Below the pieces are notes generated by a model. That model was not told the origin of the DNA, did no database searches, and was given only the letters and a program-made list of their open reading frames with translations. From Rubrobacter xylanophilus DSM 9941 (GTDB taxonomy: Bacteria > Actinomycetota > Rubrobacteria > Rubrobacterales > Rubrobacteraceae), in NCBI RefSeq assembly GCF_000014185.1, contig NC_008148.1, positions 1,116,001 to 1,180,000 of the forward strand: a stretch of 64,000 nt of DNA. The letters run 5' to 3'. The translations under genes were made by a program, and so were the position numbers. Every line of letters begins with the position of its first letter. The stretch's first letter is position 1. Of the stretch, positions 1 through 7,795 are shown piece after piece.

Positions 1-624
1 GGGTGCGCCGGCGGGGCGGCGGGGCTCGCCCTTGCGGCGGACTACGCCCGTCCGGGGCGGACGGTGCTGCTGGTGGCGGTGGAGTTGTGCGGGCTGACCT
101 TCGTGCGCGGGGACCTCTCCAAGAGCAACCTCGTGGCCACAAGCCTCTTCGCCGACGGGGCGGCCGCGGCGCTGCTCGGGGAGGGGGAGGGGCCGGAGGT
201 GATCGGCGGCCACAGCACCACCTGGCCCGGCACGGAGGACGTGATGGGCTGGGAGGTGGTGGAGGAGGGGCTGAAGGTGCGCTTCGCCCGGAGCGTGCCG
301 CGTCTGGTGGAGGAGCGGATGGCGCGGAGCGTCGAGGCGGCCTGCCGGGCCTGCGGCCTGGAGGCGGGGGAGCTGCGGCACCACCTGCTGCACCCGGGGG
401 GAGCGAAGGTGCTGGCGGCCTACGAGCGGGCGCTTGAGGCGTCGCCCGGGGACATCGAGCGCTCGCTCGGGGTGCTCAGGGAGTTCGGCAACATGTCGAG
501 CGCGACGGTGCTCTTCGTCCTGGAGCGCTTTCTGGAGGGCTACCCGGCGGGCAGCGGGGAGCCGGGGATCATCTCCGCCCTCGGCCCCGGCTTCGCGGCG
601 GAGCACGCCCTCTTCAGGTGCTAG
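1..624 (+). CDS. Type III polyketide synthase, 5'-truncated by window edge
   Basis: C-terminal part (about 207 codons) of a chalcone/stilbene-synthase-like enzyme that condenses acyl-CoA starters with malonyl-CoA. The frame is open from base 1, and the first codons read GCAGG, the family's nucleophilic-cysteine motif. The catalytic His follows in LLHPGGAKVL (codon ~124) and the Asn in GNMSSATVLF (codon ~163), so the Cys-His-Asn triad is complete. The GPG loop is present near the end (LGPGFAAEHALF). It overlaps the downstream methyltransferase by 7 nt. The same pair occurs in Bacillus subtilis (bpsA-bpsB), where it makes alkylpyrones and their methyl ethers. Product inferred from family only. 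Confidence 0.93.
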   Translation, partial: GCAGGAAGLALAADYARPGRTVLLVAVELCGLTFVRGDLSKSNLVATSLFADGAAAALLGEGEGPEVIGGHSTTWPGTEDVMGWEVVEEGLKVRFARSVPRLVEERMARSVEAACRACGLEAGELRHHLLHPGGAKVLAAYERALEASPGDIERSLGVLREFGNMSSATVLFVLERFLEGYPAGSGEPGIISALGPGFAAEHALFRC

Positions 625-1136
625 TCGCGCTGGGCGTGGGGCTCGTGGCCCTCCAGCGGCTGCTGGAGCTGGCGCTCTCGCGCCGCAACGAGCGGCGGCT
701 GCGGGCCCGGGGGGCCGTGGAGCGGGGGAGGGGGCACTACCCGTTCATCGTGGGGCTGCACGCCCTGTGGCTCGCCGGGACGCTCGCGGAGGGGCTGCTG
801 CGCCCGGGGTTTCCCCCCTGGTGGCCCGCGGCGCTCGCCGCCTTCCTGCTCGCGCAGCCGCTCCGGTACTGGGCCATCCTCAGCCTGGGGGAGCGCTGGA
901 GCACCCGGGTGCTGGTCGTTCCCGGGGAGCGGCCCGTCCGGCGCGGCCCCTACCGCTACCTGCGGCACCCCAACTACCTGGCGGTCGTCGTAGAGATCTT
1001 CGCCTTCCCCATGATCTTCGGGGCCTGGGCGGTGGCGGTGGCGTTCTCCGCCCTCAACGCCCTCGCGCTCTACGTGCGGGTGAGGGAGGAGGAGCGGGCG
1101 CTCTCCGAGCTGGCAAAGCCCGCCGGCAGGCGTTAG
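618..1136 (+). CDS. Isoprenylcysteine carboxyl methyltransferase (ICMT)-family membrane methyltransferase
   Basis: 172 aa, GTG start inside the end of the polyketide synthase gene (7-nt overlap, translational coupling). It has several hydrophobic helices and the ICMT/PEMT-type SAM-binding signature, seen here as GPYRYLRHPNYLAVVVE (residues ~112-128). By analogy with B. subtilis BpsB (YpbQ) it probably O-methylates the alkylpyrone made by the preceding enzyme. That assignment rests on gene order plus family; the fold and motif are visible directly. Confidence 0.88.
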   Translation: MLVALGVGLVALQRLLELALSRRNERRLRARGAVERGRGHYPFIVGLHALWLAGTLAEGLLRPGFPPWWPAALAAFLLAQPLRYWAILSLGERWSTRVLVVPGERPVRRGPYRYLRHPNYLAVVVEIFAFPMIFGAWAVAVAFSALNALALYVRVREEERALSELAKPAGRR

Positions 1137-1145
1137 GATAACGCC
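1129..1145 (+). promoter_or_regulatory. 17-nt inverted repeat enclosing a candidate -10 box upstream of serS
   Basis: GGCGTTA-gga-TAACGCC is a perfect 7-bp inverted repeat with a 3-nt centre. It contains TAGGAT (1134-1139), a plausible -10 for serS whose start lies 43 nt downstream, and it overlaps the stop codon of the methyltransferase gene. It may be an operator or simply a small hairpin; no regulator can be named. Confidence 0.45.
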
Positions 1146-1181
1146 CGCGCCGGACCTCCCCCTTCGAGCCAGGAGAGAGGC

Positions 1182-2456
1182 ATGCTGGATCTCAGGTACA
1201 TCCGCGAGAACGCCGAGGCGGTAAAGAAGAACTGCAGGGACAGGGGCGTCGAGGCCGACGTGGACCTCGTCGTCGAGCTGGCCGACCGCCGCTCCGCCCT
1301 CATCCGAGAGCTGGAGGGGCTCAGGGCCCGCCAGAACCAGCTGGCCAAGGCCGTGGCCAAGGAGCGCGACGAGCGCTCCCGGGGGCGGCTCATAGAGGAG
1401 TCGCGCGAGCTCAAGGGCCTCATCCCCCGGCGGGAGGAGGAGCTGCGCGGGGTGGAGGAGCGGCTCGCCGAGGAGCAGCTTAAGATCCCCAACATGACCC
1501 ACCCGGAGGCCCCCGTCGGCCGGGACGACTCCGAGAACGTGGAGATAAGGCGCTGGGGGGAGGCGCCGGAGTTCGGCTTCGAGCCCAAGGACCACGTCGA
1601 GCTCGGGGAGGCGCTCGGCATCATAGACTTCGACGCCGGGGCGAAGACCACGGGCAGCAAGTTCTACTTCCTGCGCGGGGAGGCGGTGCTGCTCGAGCTC
1701 GGGCTCGTGCGCTTCGCGCTCGACCTGCTGGCCGGTCGGGGCTACGAGCTCGCCATGACCCCGGACCTGGCGCGCGACAGGATGCTGCTCGGGACCGGGT
1801 TCGTGCCGCGCGGGCCGGAGACCCAGATCTACTCGGTCGAGAACACCGACCTCTCCCTCATCGCCACCGCCGAGATAACGCTGGCCGGGCAGCTCGTCGA
1901 CGAGATCGTGGCGGAGGAGAGCCTGCCCCGCCGCTTCGCCGGGCTCTCCCACTGCTTCCGCACCGAGGCCGGGGCCCACGGGCGCGCCAGCCGCGGGCTC
2001 TACCGGGTGCATCAGTTCACCAAGGTGGAGATGTTCGCCTTCACCACCCCCGAGCAGTCCGGGGAGATGCACGAGGAGATGCTCTCCATAGAGGAGGAGA
2101 TCTTCCGGACGCTCGAGATCCCCTACCGGGTGGTGGACATCTGCACCGGGGACCTCGGGGCGGCTGCCTACCGGAAGTACGACGTGGAGGCCTGGATGCC
2201 GGGCCGCGGGGACTACGGGGAGGTTACCAGCACCTCCAACACCACCGACTACCAGGCGCGGCGGCTGGGGATCCGCTACCGCCCCGAGGGCGGCCGGCCG
2301 CGGCTGCTGCACACCCTCAACGGGACCGCCATCGCCGTGAGCCGGACCATGATCGCCCTGCTGGAGAACCACCAGCGGGAGGACGGGTCGGTCGCGCTGC
2401 CGGAGGCGCTGGTGCCCTACGTGGGCAGGGAGGTCATCGGGCCGGCGCGCCGGTAG
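1182..2456 (+). CDS. serS: Seryl-tRNA synthetase
   Basis: 424 aa, full length for bacterial SerRS. It charges tRNA-Ser (and tRNA-Sec) with serine. The N-terminal ~110 residues form the charged long coiled-coil arm that binds the tRNA variable arm (MLDLRYIRENAEAVKKN onward). Class II motif 2 is visible as HCFRTEAGAHGRASRGLYR and motif 3 as NGTAIAVSRTMIALLENHQ near the C terminus. ATG start is preceded by the Shine-Dalgarno sequence AGGAGAGAGG. It is followed by proS, a second aminoacyl-tRNA synthetase, from its own promoter. Confidence 0.97.
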   Translation: MLDLRYIRENAEAVKKNCRDRGVEADVDLVVELADRRSALIRELEGLRARQNQLAKAVAKERDERSRGRLIEESRELKGLIPRREEELRGVEERLAEEQLKIPNMTHPEAPVGRDDSENVEIRRWGEAPEFGFEPKDHVELGEALGIIDFDAGAKTTGSKFYFLRGEAVLLELGLVRFALDLLAGRGYELAMTPDLARDRMLLGTGFVPRGPETQIYSVENTDLSLIATAEITLAGQLVDEIVAEESLPRRFAGLSHCFRTEAGAHGRASRGLYRVHQFTKVEMFAFTTPEQSGEMHEEMLSIEEEIFRTLEIPYRVVDICTGDLGAAAYRKYDVEAWMPGRGDYGEVTSTSNTTDYQARRLGIRYRPEGGRPRLLHTLNGTAIAVSRTMIALLENHQREDGSVALPEALVPYVGREVIGPARR

Positions 2457-2468
2457 GGCCGGGCGCTA

Positions 2469-2474
2469 TATACT
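2469..2474 (+). promoter_or_regulatory. Candidate -10 box for proS
   Basis: TATACT sits inside the A+T-rich stretch GCTATATACTCC in an otherwise GC-rich 70-nt gap between serS and proS. A transcript from here would have a leader of about 45 nt ending in the purine-rich ribosome site GAAGAGAGGAGC. No convincing -35 was seen. Confidence 0.5.
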
Positions 2475-2526
2475 CCTCCTGGTCCCGCTTCGCACGAGAG
2501 ACAAAAGAAGAGAGGAGCTTTCACGG

Positions 2527-3957
2527 ATGACCGAGGCGGTCGAGCGGCTCACCAAGAAGAGCGAGGACTCCAGCAGGTGGTACCTGGAGCTCGTCCGGAT
2601 GGCGAAGCTCGCGGACTACGGGCCGGTCAGGGGCACCTTCGCCATACGGCCGTACGGCTTTGCTATCTGGGAGCGCATCCAGGCCGACCTCGACGCCCGC
2701 TTCAAGGCCACCGGGCACGTGAACGCCTACTTCCCGCTCCTCATCCCCGAGAGCTACCTGACGAAGGAGGCCGAGCACGTCGAGGGCTTCGCCCCCGAGT
2801 GCGCCTGGGTGACGGTGGGCGGCGACGACGAGCTGGAGGAGCGCCTCGCCATAAGGCCCACCTCCGAGAGCATCATCTGCGACTTCTACCGCAAGTGGAT
2901 CCACAGCTACCGCGACCTGCCCGTGCTCATCAACCAGTGGTGCAACGTGCTGCGCTGGGAGATGGTGACCCGCCCCTTCTTGCGCACCGCGGAGTTCCTG
3001 TGGCAGGAGGGCCACACCGTGCACGCGACCGCCGAGGAGGCGCGCGAGGAGGCCCTGCGGATGCTCAACGTCTACCGCGACTGCTTCTACGAGGTGCTCG
3101 CCATCCCCGTGCTCACCGGGATGAAGAGCCCCTCCGAGCGGTTCGCGGGGGCGGTCGAGACCTTCACCTGCGAGGGGCTGATGGGCGACGGGCGGGCGCT
3201 GCAGGCGGCCACCAGCCACGACCTCGGCCAGAACTTCGCCCGCGCCTTCGACATCACCTTCCTGGACGAGAACCAGGAGCGCGTGCACCCCTACCAGACC
3301 TCCTGGGGCTTCTCGACGCGCACCATCGGCGCCCTGATCCTGGTGCACGGCGACGACCGGGGCCTGAGGCTGCCGCCGAAGCTCGCGCCGACGCAGGCGG
3401 TCGTGGTTCCCATCTGGCGCGGCAAGAACAAGGGCGAGGTGCGCCGGGAGGCGGAGGCGCTCCACCGCGAGCTCGCGGAGGCCGGGCTGCGGGCGGAGGC
3501 GGACCTGGACGAGGAGCACTCGCCCGGCTGGAAGTTCAACGAGCACGAGCTGCGGGGCGTGCCGGTGCGCGTGGAGCTCGGGCCCAAGGACATCGAGAAG
3601 GGCCAGGCGGTGCTGGTGCGCCGGGACACCGGGGAGAAGGAGTTCGTGGGGCGCGGGGCGGCCGCCCGCCGGCTCGTCGAGCTGATGGACGAGATCCAGC
3701 AGAACATGCTCCGGCAGGCCGAGGCCTTCCGCGACGAGAACACCCGCCGCGCCGAGACCTACGAGGAGTTCAAGGAGATAATCGAGGAGAAGCGGGGCTT
3801 CGTCGTCGCTCCCTGGGACGGCACCGAGGAGACCGAGCAGAGGATAAAGGAGGAGACCAAGGCCACCATCCGCCTGCTCCCCTTCGAGCGGGAGGAGGGG
3901 AAGGACCTCGTCTCCGGCAGGCCCGGCAAGACCGCGGTCTTCGCCCGCGCCTACTGA
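2527..3957 (+). CDS. proS: Prolyl-tRNA synthetase, archaeal/eukaryal type
   Basis: 476 aa. It attaches proline to tRNA-Pro. Length and architecture fit the archaeal-like (ProS3) class: it lacks the ~180-residue editing insertion of E. coli-type ProRS and ends in an aromatic C terminus (VFARAY), typical of the type with a C-terminal extra domain. Class II motif 2 region reads VLRWEMVTRPFLRTAEFLWQ and the product site includes TSWGFSTRTIGALI. The anticodon-binding domain follows (QAVVVPIWRGK). ATG at 2527 has a good purine-rich site upstream. Confidence 0.96.
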   Translation: MTEAVERLTKKSEDSSRWYLELVRMAKLADYGPVRGTFAIRPYGFAIWERIQADLDARFKATGHVNAYFPLLIPESYLTKEAEHVEGFAPECAWVTVGGDDELEERLAIRPTSESIICDFYRKWIHSYRDLPVLINQWCNVLRWEMVTRPFLRTAEFLWQEGHTVHATAEEAREEALRMLNVYRDCFYEVLAIPVLTGMKSPSERFAGAVETFTCEGLMGDGRALQAATSHDLGQNFARAFDITFLDENQERVHPYQTSWGFSTRTIGALILVHGDDRGLRLPPKLAPTQAVVVPIWRGKNKGEVRREAEALHRELAEAGLRAEADLDEEHSPGWKFNEHELRGVPVRVELGPKDIEKGQAVLVRRDTGEKEFVGRGAAARRLVELMDEIQQNMLRQAEAFRDENTRRAETYEEFKEIIEEKRGFVVAPWDGTEETEQRIKEETKATIRLLPFEREEGKDLVSGRPGKTAVFARAY

Positions 3958-4078
3958 GCGGCATCCCCCGCCGCATCTCCCCGTTGACCGGCGGGGCCGC
4001 GGGCGCTAACATGCCCGCAGCCTGGTGCTTTTGTTTCATGCGCCTGGGACGCGCCGGACGGACGAGGGAGGGGCGGAC

Positions 4079-5011
4079 GTGTCTTTCTTGCGGAGGGGAA
4101 GAAGAGGGGTCAGGGTTGCGGGGGCGCTCTCTTGCGGGCTCGTGCTGGCGTTCGCGGCGCTTCTTCTGGGCTCGGGGGGACGCTCGCCCGGGGCGGAGGA
4201 GGCGGGGCCGCCGCCGGGGAAGCCGGTCTTCTCCTTCCTGCTCTCGGACCCCGAGACCGCCCGAAGCTTCCGAAAGGAGTTCGGGCTCGACCGGCGGCAG
4301 ATGGGGCGGGCGCTGGAGATCGCGCGCCGGGAGGCGGAGGCGCTCGGGAGGCTGTACGCCGGAAGCGAGGGGATCGTCGCCGCCGCCGGGGAGGTGCCGG
4401 TGGAGGAGATCCGGGAGCGGATAGCCCGCTCCGGCTACAACGCCCGGGTCCGGGCGGTCGCCGGGGCTACGAGGGCCAGGCTGCTCGCGCTCCTGCCCCC
4501 GGGCAGCGGGGAGCGGCTCGACGGCTGGGTGGGGCGGCGCTGGGCGCTCGAGAGCCGGCGGGCCCGGGCGGAAAACACCTACCAGCTCGCCGCGACCGGG
4601 GTCACCTGCCGGGTGTACGCCACCTGGTACCGGGGGTACACCCGCTACGAGGTGGCGCTCCCGCACAAGAAGCTCAAGTTCGACGGCGGCTACCGGGTCA
4701 GGATCTCGCACCAGGGACACAGGGCCTGGGCGCCGGTCAAGGAGGTCGGGCCGTGGAACACCCGGGACAACTACTGGCAGTCCCGGAGGTACCGGGACAT
4801 GTGGGACGACCTCCCCCGCTGCGTCCCCGAGGCGCAGGCCGCCTACTTCAACAACTACAATGGCGGCAAGGACCAGTTCGGGCGCCAGGTGCTCAACCCG
4901 GCGGGGGTGGACCTCACGCTGGCCGTGGCCGGCAGGATGGGCATCAAGCGCAAGCTGCAGAACCGCGGGGTCATCCGGGTCTACGTCTACTACCCCTGGG
5001 TGCGCCGCTAG
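4079..5011 (+). CDS. Secreted RlpA/double-psi beta-barrel-like protein
   Basis: 310 aa from GTG 4079, chosen over an upstream frame extension because GAGGGAGGGGCG precedes it and a Sec-type signal follows (basic FLRRGRRGVR, then a ~20-residue hydrophobic core). The C-terminal ~135 residues carry VKEVGPWNTRDNYW and NPAGVDLTLAVAGRMG, patterns shared by actinobacterial and Chloroflexi proteins with a double-psi beta-barrel related to RlpA/expansin folds. Middle region is helical and unassigned. Probably acts outside the cell on the wall; catalytic activity is not shown by the sequence. Confidence 0.7.
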   Translation: MSFLRRGRRGVRVAGALSCGLVLAFAALLLGSGGRSPGAEEAGPPPGKPVFSFLLSDPETARSFRKEFGLDRRQMGRALEIARREAEALGRLYAGSEGIVAAAGEVPVEEIRERIARSGYNARVRAVAGATRARLLALLPPGSGERLDGWVGRRWALESRRARAENTYQLAATGVTCRVYATWYRGYTRYEVALPHKKLKFDGGYRVRISHQGHRAWAPVKEVGPWNTRDNYWQSRRYRDMWDDLPRCVPEAQAAYFNNYNGGKDQFGRQVLNPAGVDLTLAVAGRMGIKRKLQNRGVIRVYVYYPWVRR

Positions 5012-5020
5012 GGGGCTTCC

Positions 5021-5050
5021 TTGACGCGGCCGGCGGGCGTGGTTTAGGAT
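5021..5050 (+). promoter_or_regulatory. Sigma-70-type promoter of the metX-lysC-hom-asd operon
   Basis: TTGACG (5021-5026), 18-nt spacer, TAGGAT (5045-5050): the best two-box promoter in this part of the window. Transcription would begin near 5057, about 12 nt before the first stem of the SAM riboswitch. Confidence 0.75.
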
Positions 5051-5068
5051 TGCAGACCTAGCGCGAAC

Positions 5069-5188
5069 CCGCATCAAGAGCGGTGGAGGGAACTGGCCCA
5101 GCGAAGCCGCGGCAACCGGCGGGGGGCCCTTACCCCCGTGAGGTGCCAATTCCAGCAGGTCTCCCCGAGGGGGGCCTGAAAGATGTGG
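5069..5188 (+). promoter_or_regulatory. SAM-I (S-box) riboswitch
   Basis: The conserved S-box core is seen in order: ATCAAGAG, GGTGGAGGGA, CTGGCCC, GCGAAGCCGCGGCAACC, GAGGTGCCAATTCC, GAAAGATG. P1 pairs CCGCATC (5069-5075) with GATGTGG (5182-5188), allowing one G-U. S-box RNAs bind S-adenosylmethionine and shut off downstream methionine genes. Downstream, GGTTGCG (5222-5228) can pair with CGCGACC (5244-5250), which abuts the ribosome site GAAAGGAGG (5251-5259). No U-tract terminator is evident, so control at translation initiation is likely. Confidence 0.95.
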
Positions 5189-5276
5189 GGGAGAGCCTGA
5201 GATACGGCCTCTTCCGGAGCGGGTTGCGCGTAAGGGCGTAAAACGCGACCGAAAGGAGGCTGTATTACTGCAGAGT

Positions 5277-6419
5277 ATGACACCAGTCCGGGGGGCCGGG
5301 GCTAGCCAGGCGGCCCCGGCCCGCCCGGACAGACGTTTCTGCCGCATAGGCTCTTTCGAGCCGGAGCTCGGCGGCTTTCTGGAGGAGGTCACCCTCGCCT
5401 ACGAGACGTGGGGGGAGCTCGACGCCTCGGGCACCAACGCCGTTCTGGTGGTGCACGCCCTTACGGGCGACTCGCACGCCGCGGGGGCGCCGGACGCCCG
5501 CTACAAGCGCGGCGGCTGGTGGGACCCGGTGATCGGGCCGGGGCGCCTCATAGACACCGAGCGGCACTTCGTGGTGTGCTCCAACGTGCTCGGCGGCTGC
5601 TCGGGGAGCACGGGGCCCGCCTCGCCCGACCCGCAGACCGGGCGCCCCTACGCCATGCGCTTCCCCGTGATCACCATCCGGGACATGGTGCGGGCGCAGC
5701 GGCGGCTGCTGGAGAGCCTCGGGGTGCGCCGGCTCTCGCTGGTCATAGGGGGCTCCATCGGCGGCCAGCAGGCGCTCGAGTGGGCCGTGGAGTTTCCCGA
5801 CTTCGTGGAGCGCGCGGTGCCCGTCGCGGCCAACGGGGCGCTGGGGCCGCAGGGCCTGGGGATGAGCGAGATCGGGCGGCGGGCCATCATGGCCGACCCC
5901 GACTGGCAGGGCGGCGACTACTACGGCACGGGCCGCAGCCCCGAGCGGGGACTGGCCATAGCCCGGATGGCGGGGATGATGACCTACCAGAGCGCCGAGG
6001 GGCAGTGGCGGCGCTTCGGGCGCCGGTCCGCGAGCCGGGAGCCGCTGTACCCCGAGTTCGGCGGCTGCTTCGACATCGAGCGCTACCTGCACTACCAGGG
6101 CCGGGACCTGGTGCGCCGCTTCGACGCCAACTCCTACCTGTACCTGCTGCGGGCCATGGACCTCTACGACGTGGCTGCCGGGTACGGCTCGGTCGAGGAG
6201 GCCTTCTCGCGGGTCAGGGCGAAGATGCTCTTTGTCGGGATCTCCAGCGACTGGCTGTTCCCCGCCTCCGAGGTGCGCCGGACGGCCGAGCAGGCCGCGG
6301 CCGCCGGGGCGGAGGCTTCCTACGCGGAGATCCAGTCGCTCAACGGCCACGACGCGTTCCTGAAGGACTGGGATCTGCTTCGGGCCGCCATCGAGCCGTT
6401 TCTCGAGGAGAGGGGGTGA
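5277..6419 (+). CDS. metX: Homoserine O-acetyltransferase
   Basis: 380 aa alpha/beta-hydrolase that acetylates homoserine from acetyl-CoA, the first committed step to methionine. Nucleophile elbow GGSIGGQQALEW (Ser ~159), acid in GISSDWLFP and His in NGHDAFL near the C terminus complete the triad. It lies directly behind the SAM-I riboswitch. ATG 5277 is 17 nt past the AGGAGG ribosome site, longer than usual; an in-frame CTG at 5268 would give better spacing, so the exact start is open. Succinyl-transferase specificity cannot be excluded from sequence alone. Confidence 0.94.
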   Translation: MTPVRGAGASQAAPARPDRRFCRIGSFEPELGGFLEEVTLAYETWGELDASGTNAVLVVHALTGDSHAAGAPDARYKRGGWWDPVIGPGRLIDTERHFVVCSNVLGGCSGSTGPASPDPQTGRPYAMRFPVITIRDMVRAQRRLLESLGVRRLSLVIGGSIGGQQALEWAVEFPDFVERAVPVAANGALGPQGLGMSEIGRRAIMADPDWQGGDYYGTGRSPERGLAIARMAGMMTYQSAEGQWRRFGRRSASREPLYPEFGGCFDIERYLHYQGRDLVRRFDANSYLYLLRAMDLYDVAAGYGSVEEAFSRVRAKMLFVGISSDWLFPASEVRRTAEQAAAAGAEASYAEIQSLNGHDAFLKDWDLLRAAIEPFLEERG

Positions 6420-6517
6420 TCGGGTGAAGCGCGGGAGGGCCGCCTCCTCCGGGCGAACTACCAGCGCGTCCTGCCAGCTCTGAGGACGTGTAGGGAGGCC
6501 CGGAAAGGAGATCGCAA

Positions 6518-7795
6518 GTGTCGAGCGCAGAACCCCTGGTGATCAAGTTCGGAGGCACCTCGGTCGGCGACGGCGAGGGCTTCGCCCGCGCCGCGCGGAT
6601 CACGGCCGGCGCGGCCGCGGAGGGCCGCCCGGTCGCCGCGGTGGTCTCGGCGATGAGCGGCGTGACCGACGCCCTGCTCGCCGCCGCGGCCGGGACCGCG
6701 ACGGCCGGCACCCGAACCGCCCGGGGTCTTGCGCGCGACCTCCGCCGGGCGCTCGGGGAGCGGCACCTGGCGGCGGCCCGGTGCGCCGTGAGCGGGGACC
6801 TCCTCCCGGAGGTCGAGGCGCGGGTGCTCTCTCTGCTCGACCGGCTGGAGGAGGAACTCGCCCGCCGCGCGCTCCCGGAGGCGGAGCGGAGGGCCGAGAT
6901 AGCCGTCTGCGGCGAGCGGCTCTCGGCCGAGATCCTGGCCGGCGCCCTGCGCGCCGCCGGCGCGCCCGCGGCCGTGGCCGCCGACCCCATAGCCACCGGT
7001 CCCGGGGGGGAGGAGGTGCTTTCGGAGGAGACGCGGGCGCGATGTACGCGCCACGTGCGCCCGCTGCTCGAGGAGGGCCTCGTCGCGGTCGTCCCCGGCT
7101 ACGCCGGGCGCTCGCCGGACGGGGCCGTTACCACGCTCGGGAGGGGCGGCTCCGACCTCTCCGCCACCGCGCTCGGGCGGGGGATCGGCGCGGGGGAGGT
7201 CTGGATCATGACCGACGTGGACGGGGTGCTGGACGCCGACCCGCGGCTCGTGCCCGGCGCCGCCACGCTCCCCCGGCTCTCTTACCGGGAGGCGGGCGCC
7301 TTCGCCGCGCTCGGCGCCGAGGTGCTCCACCCCCGGACCATGGAGCCCGCCGCCGCGGCGGGCATCGAGGTGCTCGTCAGAAACACCTTCGACCCCCACT
7401 CCCCGGGGACCCGCATCTCCGCCCGCGAGTGCGGGCCCGGGCTGAGGGCCCTGGCGCTGCGCCGGGGGCTCTCGGTGGAGCCGCTCGAGGCCCTCGACGG
7501 CCGCTCCGGGGACGTCTTCTGCCTGCTCGGGGCCGACGTCTACGGGATACGGGCGCTGGTGGAGCGCCCCTCCGGCAGCGCCGCCGCCGTCATCGGCGTC
7601 GGCTCCCCGGGCGACGAGGAGCTCGCGGCGGGGCTGCGCCGGCTGCACCGGGCCGGCATCCGGCCGCTGTGGGCCGGCAACACCGCCGCCGGCCTCGCCT
7701 TCGTGGTGGCCGGGTCCCGGGCCGAGGAGGCGCTGCGGGAGTTGCACGCCGCGCTCCTCCGCCGGGAGGCCCTCGCCGGGGAGGCCGTGGCGTGA
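6518..7795 (+). CDS. lysC: Aspartate kinase
   Basis: 425 aa, GTG start with AAAGGAG upstream. It phosphorylates aspartate, first step of the aspartate family. Kinase domain motifs: IKFGGTSVGD (residues ~8-17), VVSAMSGVTD, TTLGRGGSDLSAT and MTDVDGVLDADPR. The ~130 C-terminal residues form the regulatory ACT pair (LALRRGLSVEPLE onward). A 98-nt gap separates it from metX; within it CGTCCT/AGGACG can form a small hairpin. It overlaps hom by 4 nt (GTGA). Confidence 0.95.
   Translation: MSSAEPLVIKFGGTSVGDGEGFARAARITAGAAAEGRPVAAVVSAMSGVTDALLAAAAGTATAGTRTARGLARDLRRALGERHLAAARCAVSGDLLPEVEARVLSLLDRLEEELARRALPEAERRAEIAVCGERLSAEILAGALRAAGAPAAVAADPIATGPGGEEVLSEETRARCTRHVRPLLEEGLVAVVPGYAGRSPDGAVTTLGRGGSDLSATALGRGIGAGEVWIMTDVDGVLDADPRLVPGAATLPRLSYREAGAFAALGAEVLHPRTMEPAAAAGIEVLVRNTFDPHSPGTRISARECGPGLRALALRRGLSVEPLEALDGRSGDVFCLLGADVYGIRALVERPSGSAAAVIGVGSPGDEELAAGLRRLHRAGIRPLWAGNTAAGLAFVVAGSRAEEALRELHAALLRREALAGEAVA

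Noticed and set aside
621-2372. 583-codon minus frame opposite serS
   Set aside because: Antisense shadow; serS motifs are intact on the plus strand.
6420-6517. Second riboswitch (lysine) between metX and lysC
   Set aside because: The 98-nt gap is too short for a lysine riboswitch and lacks its conserved core; only a small hairpin is seen.
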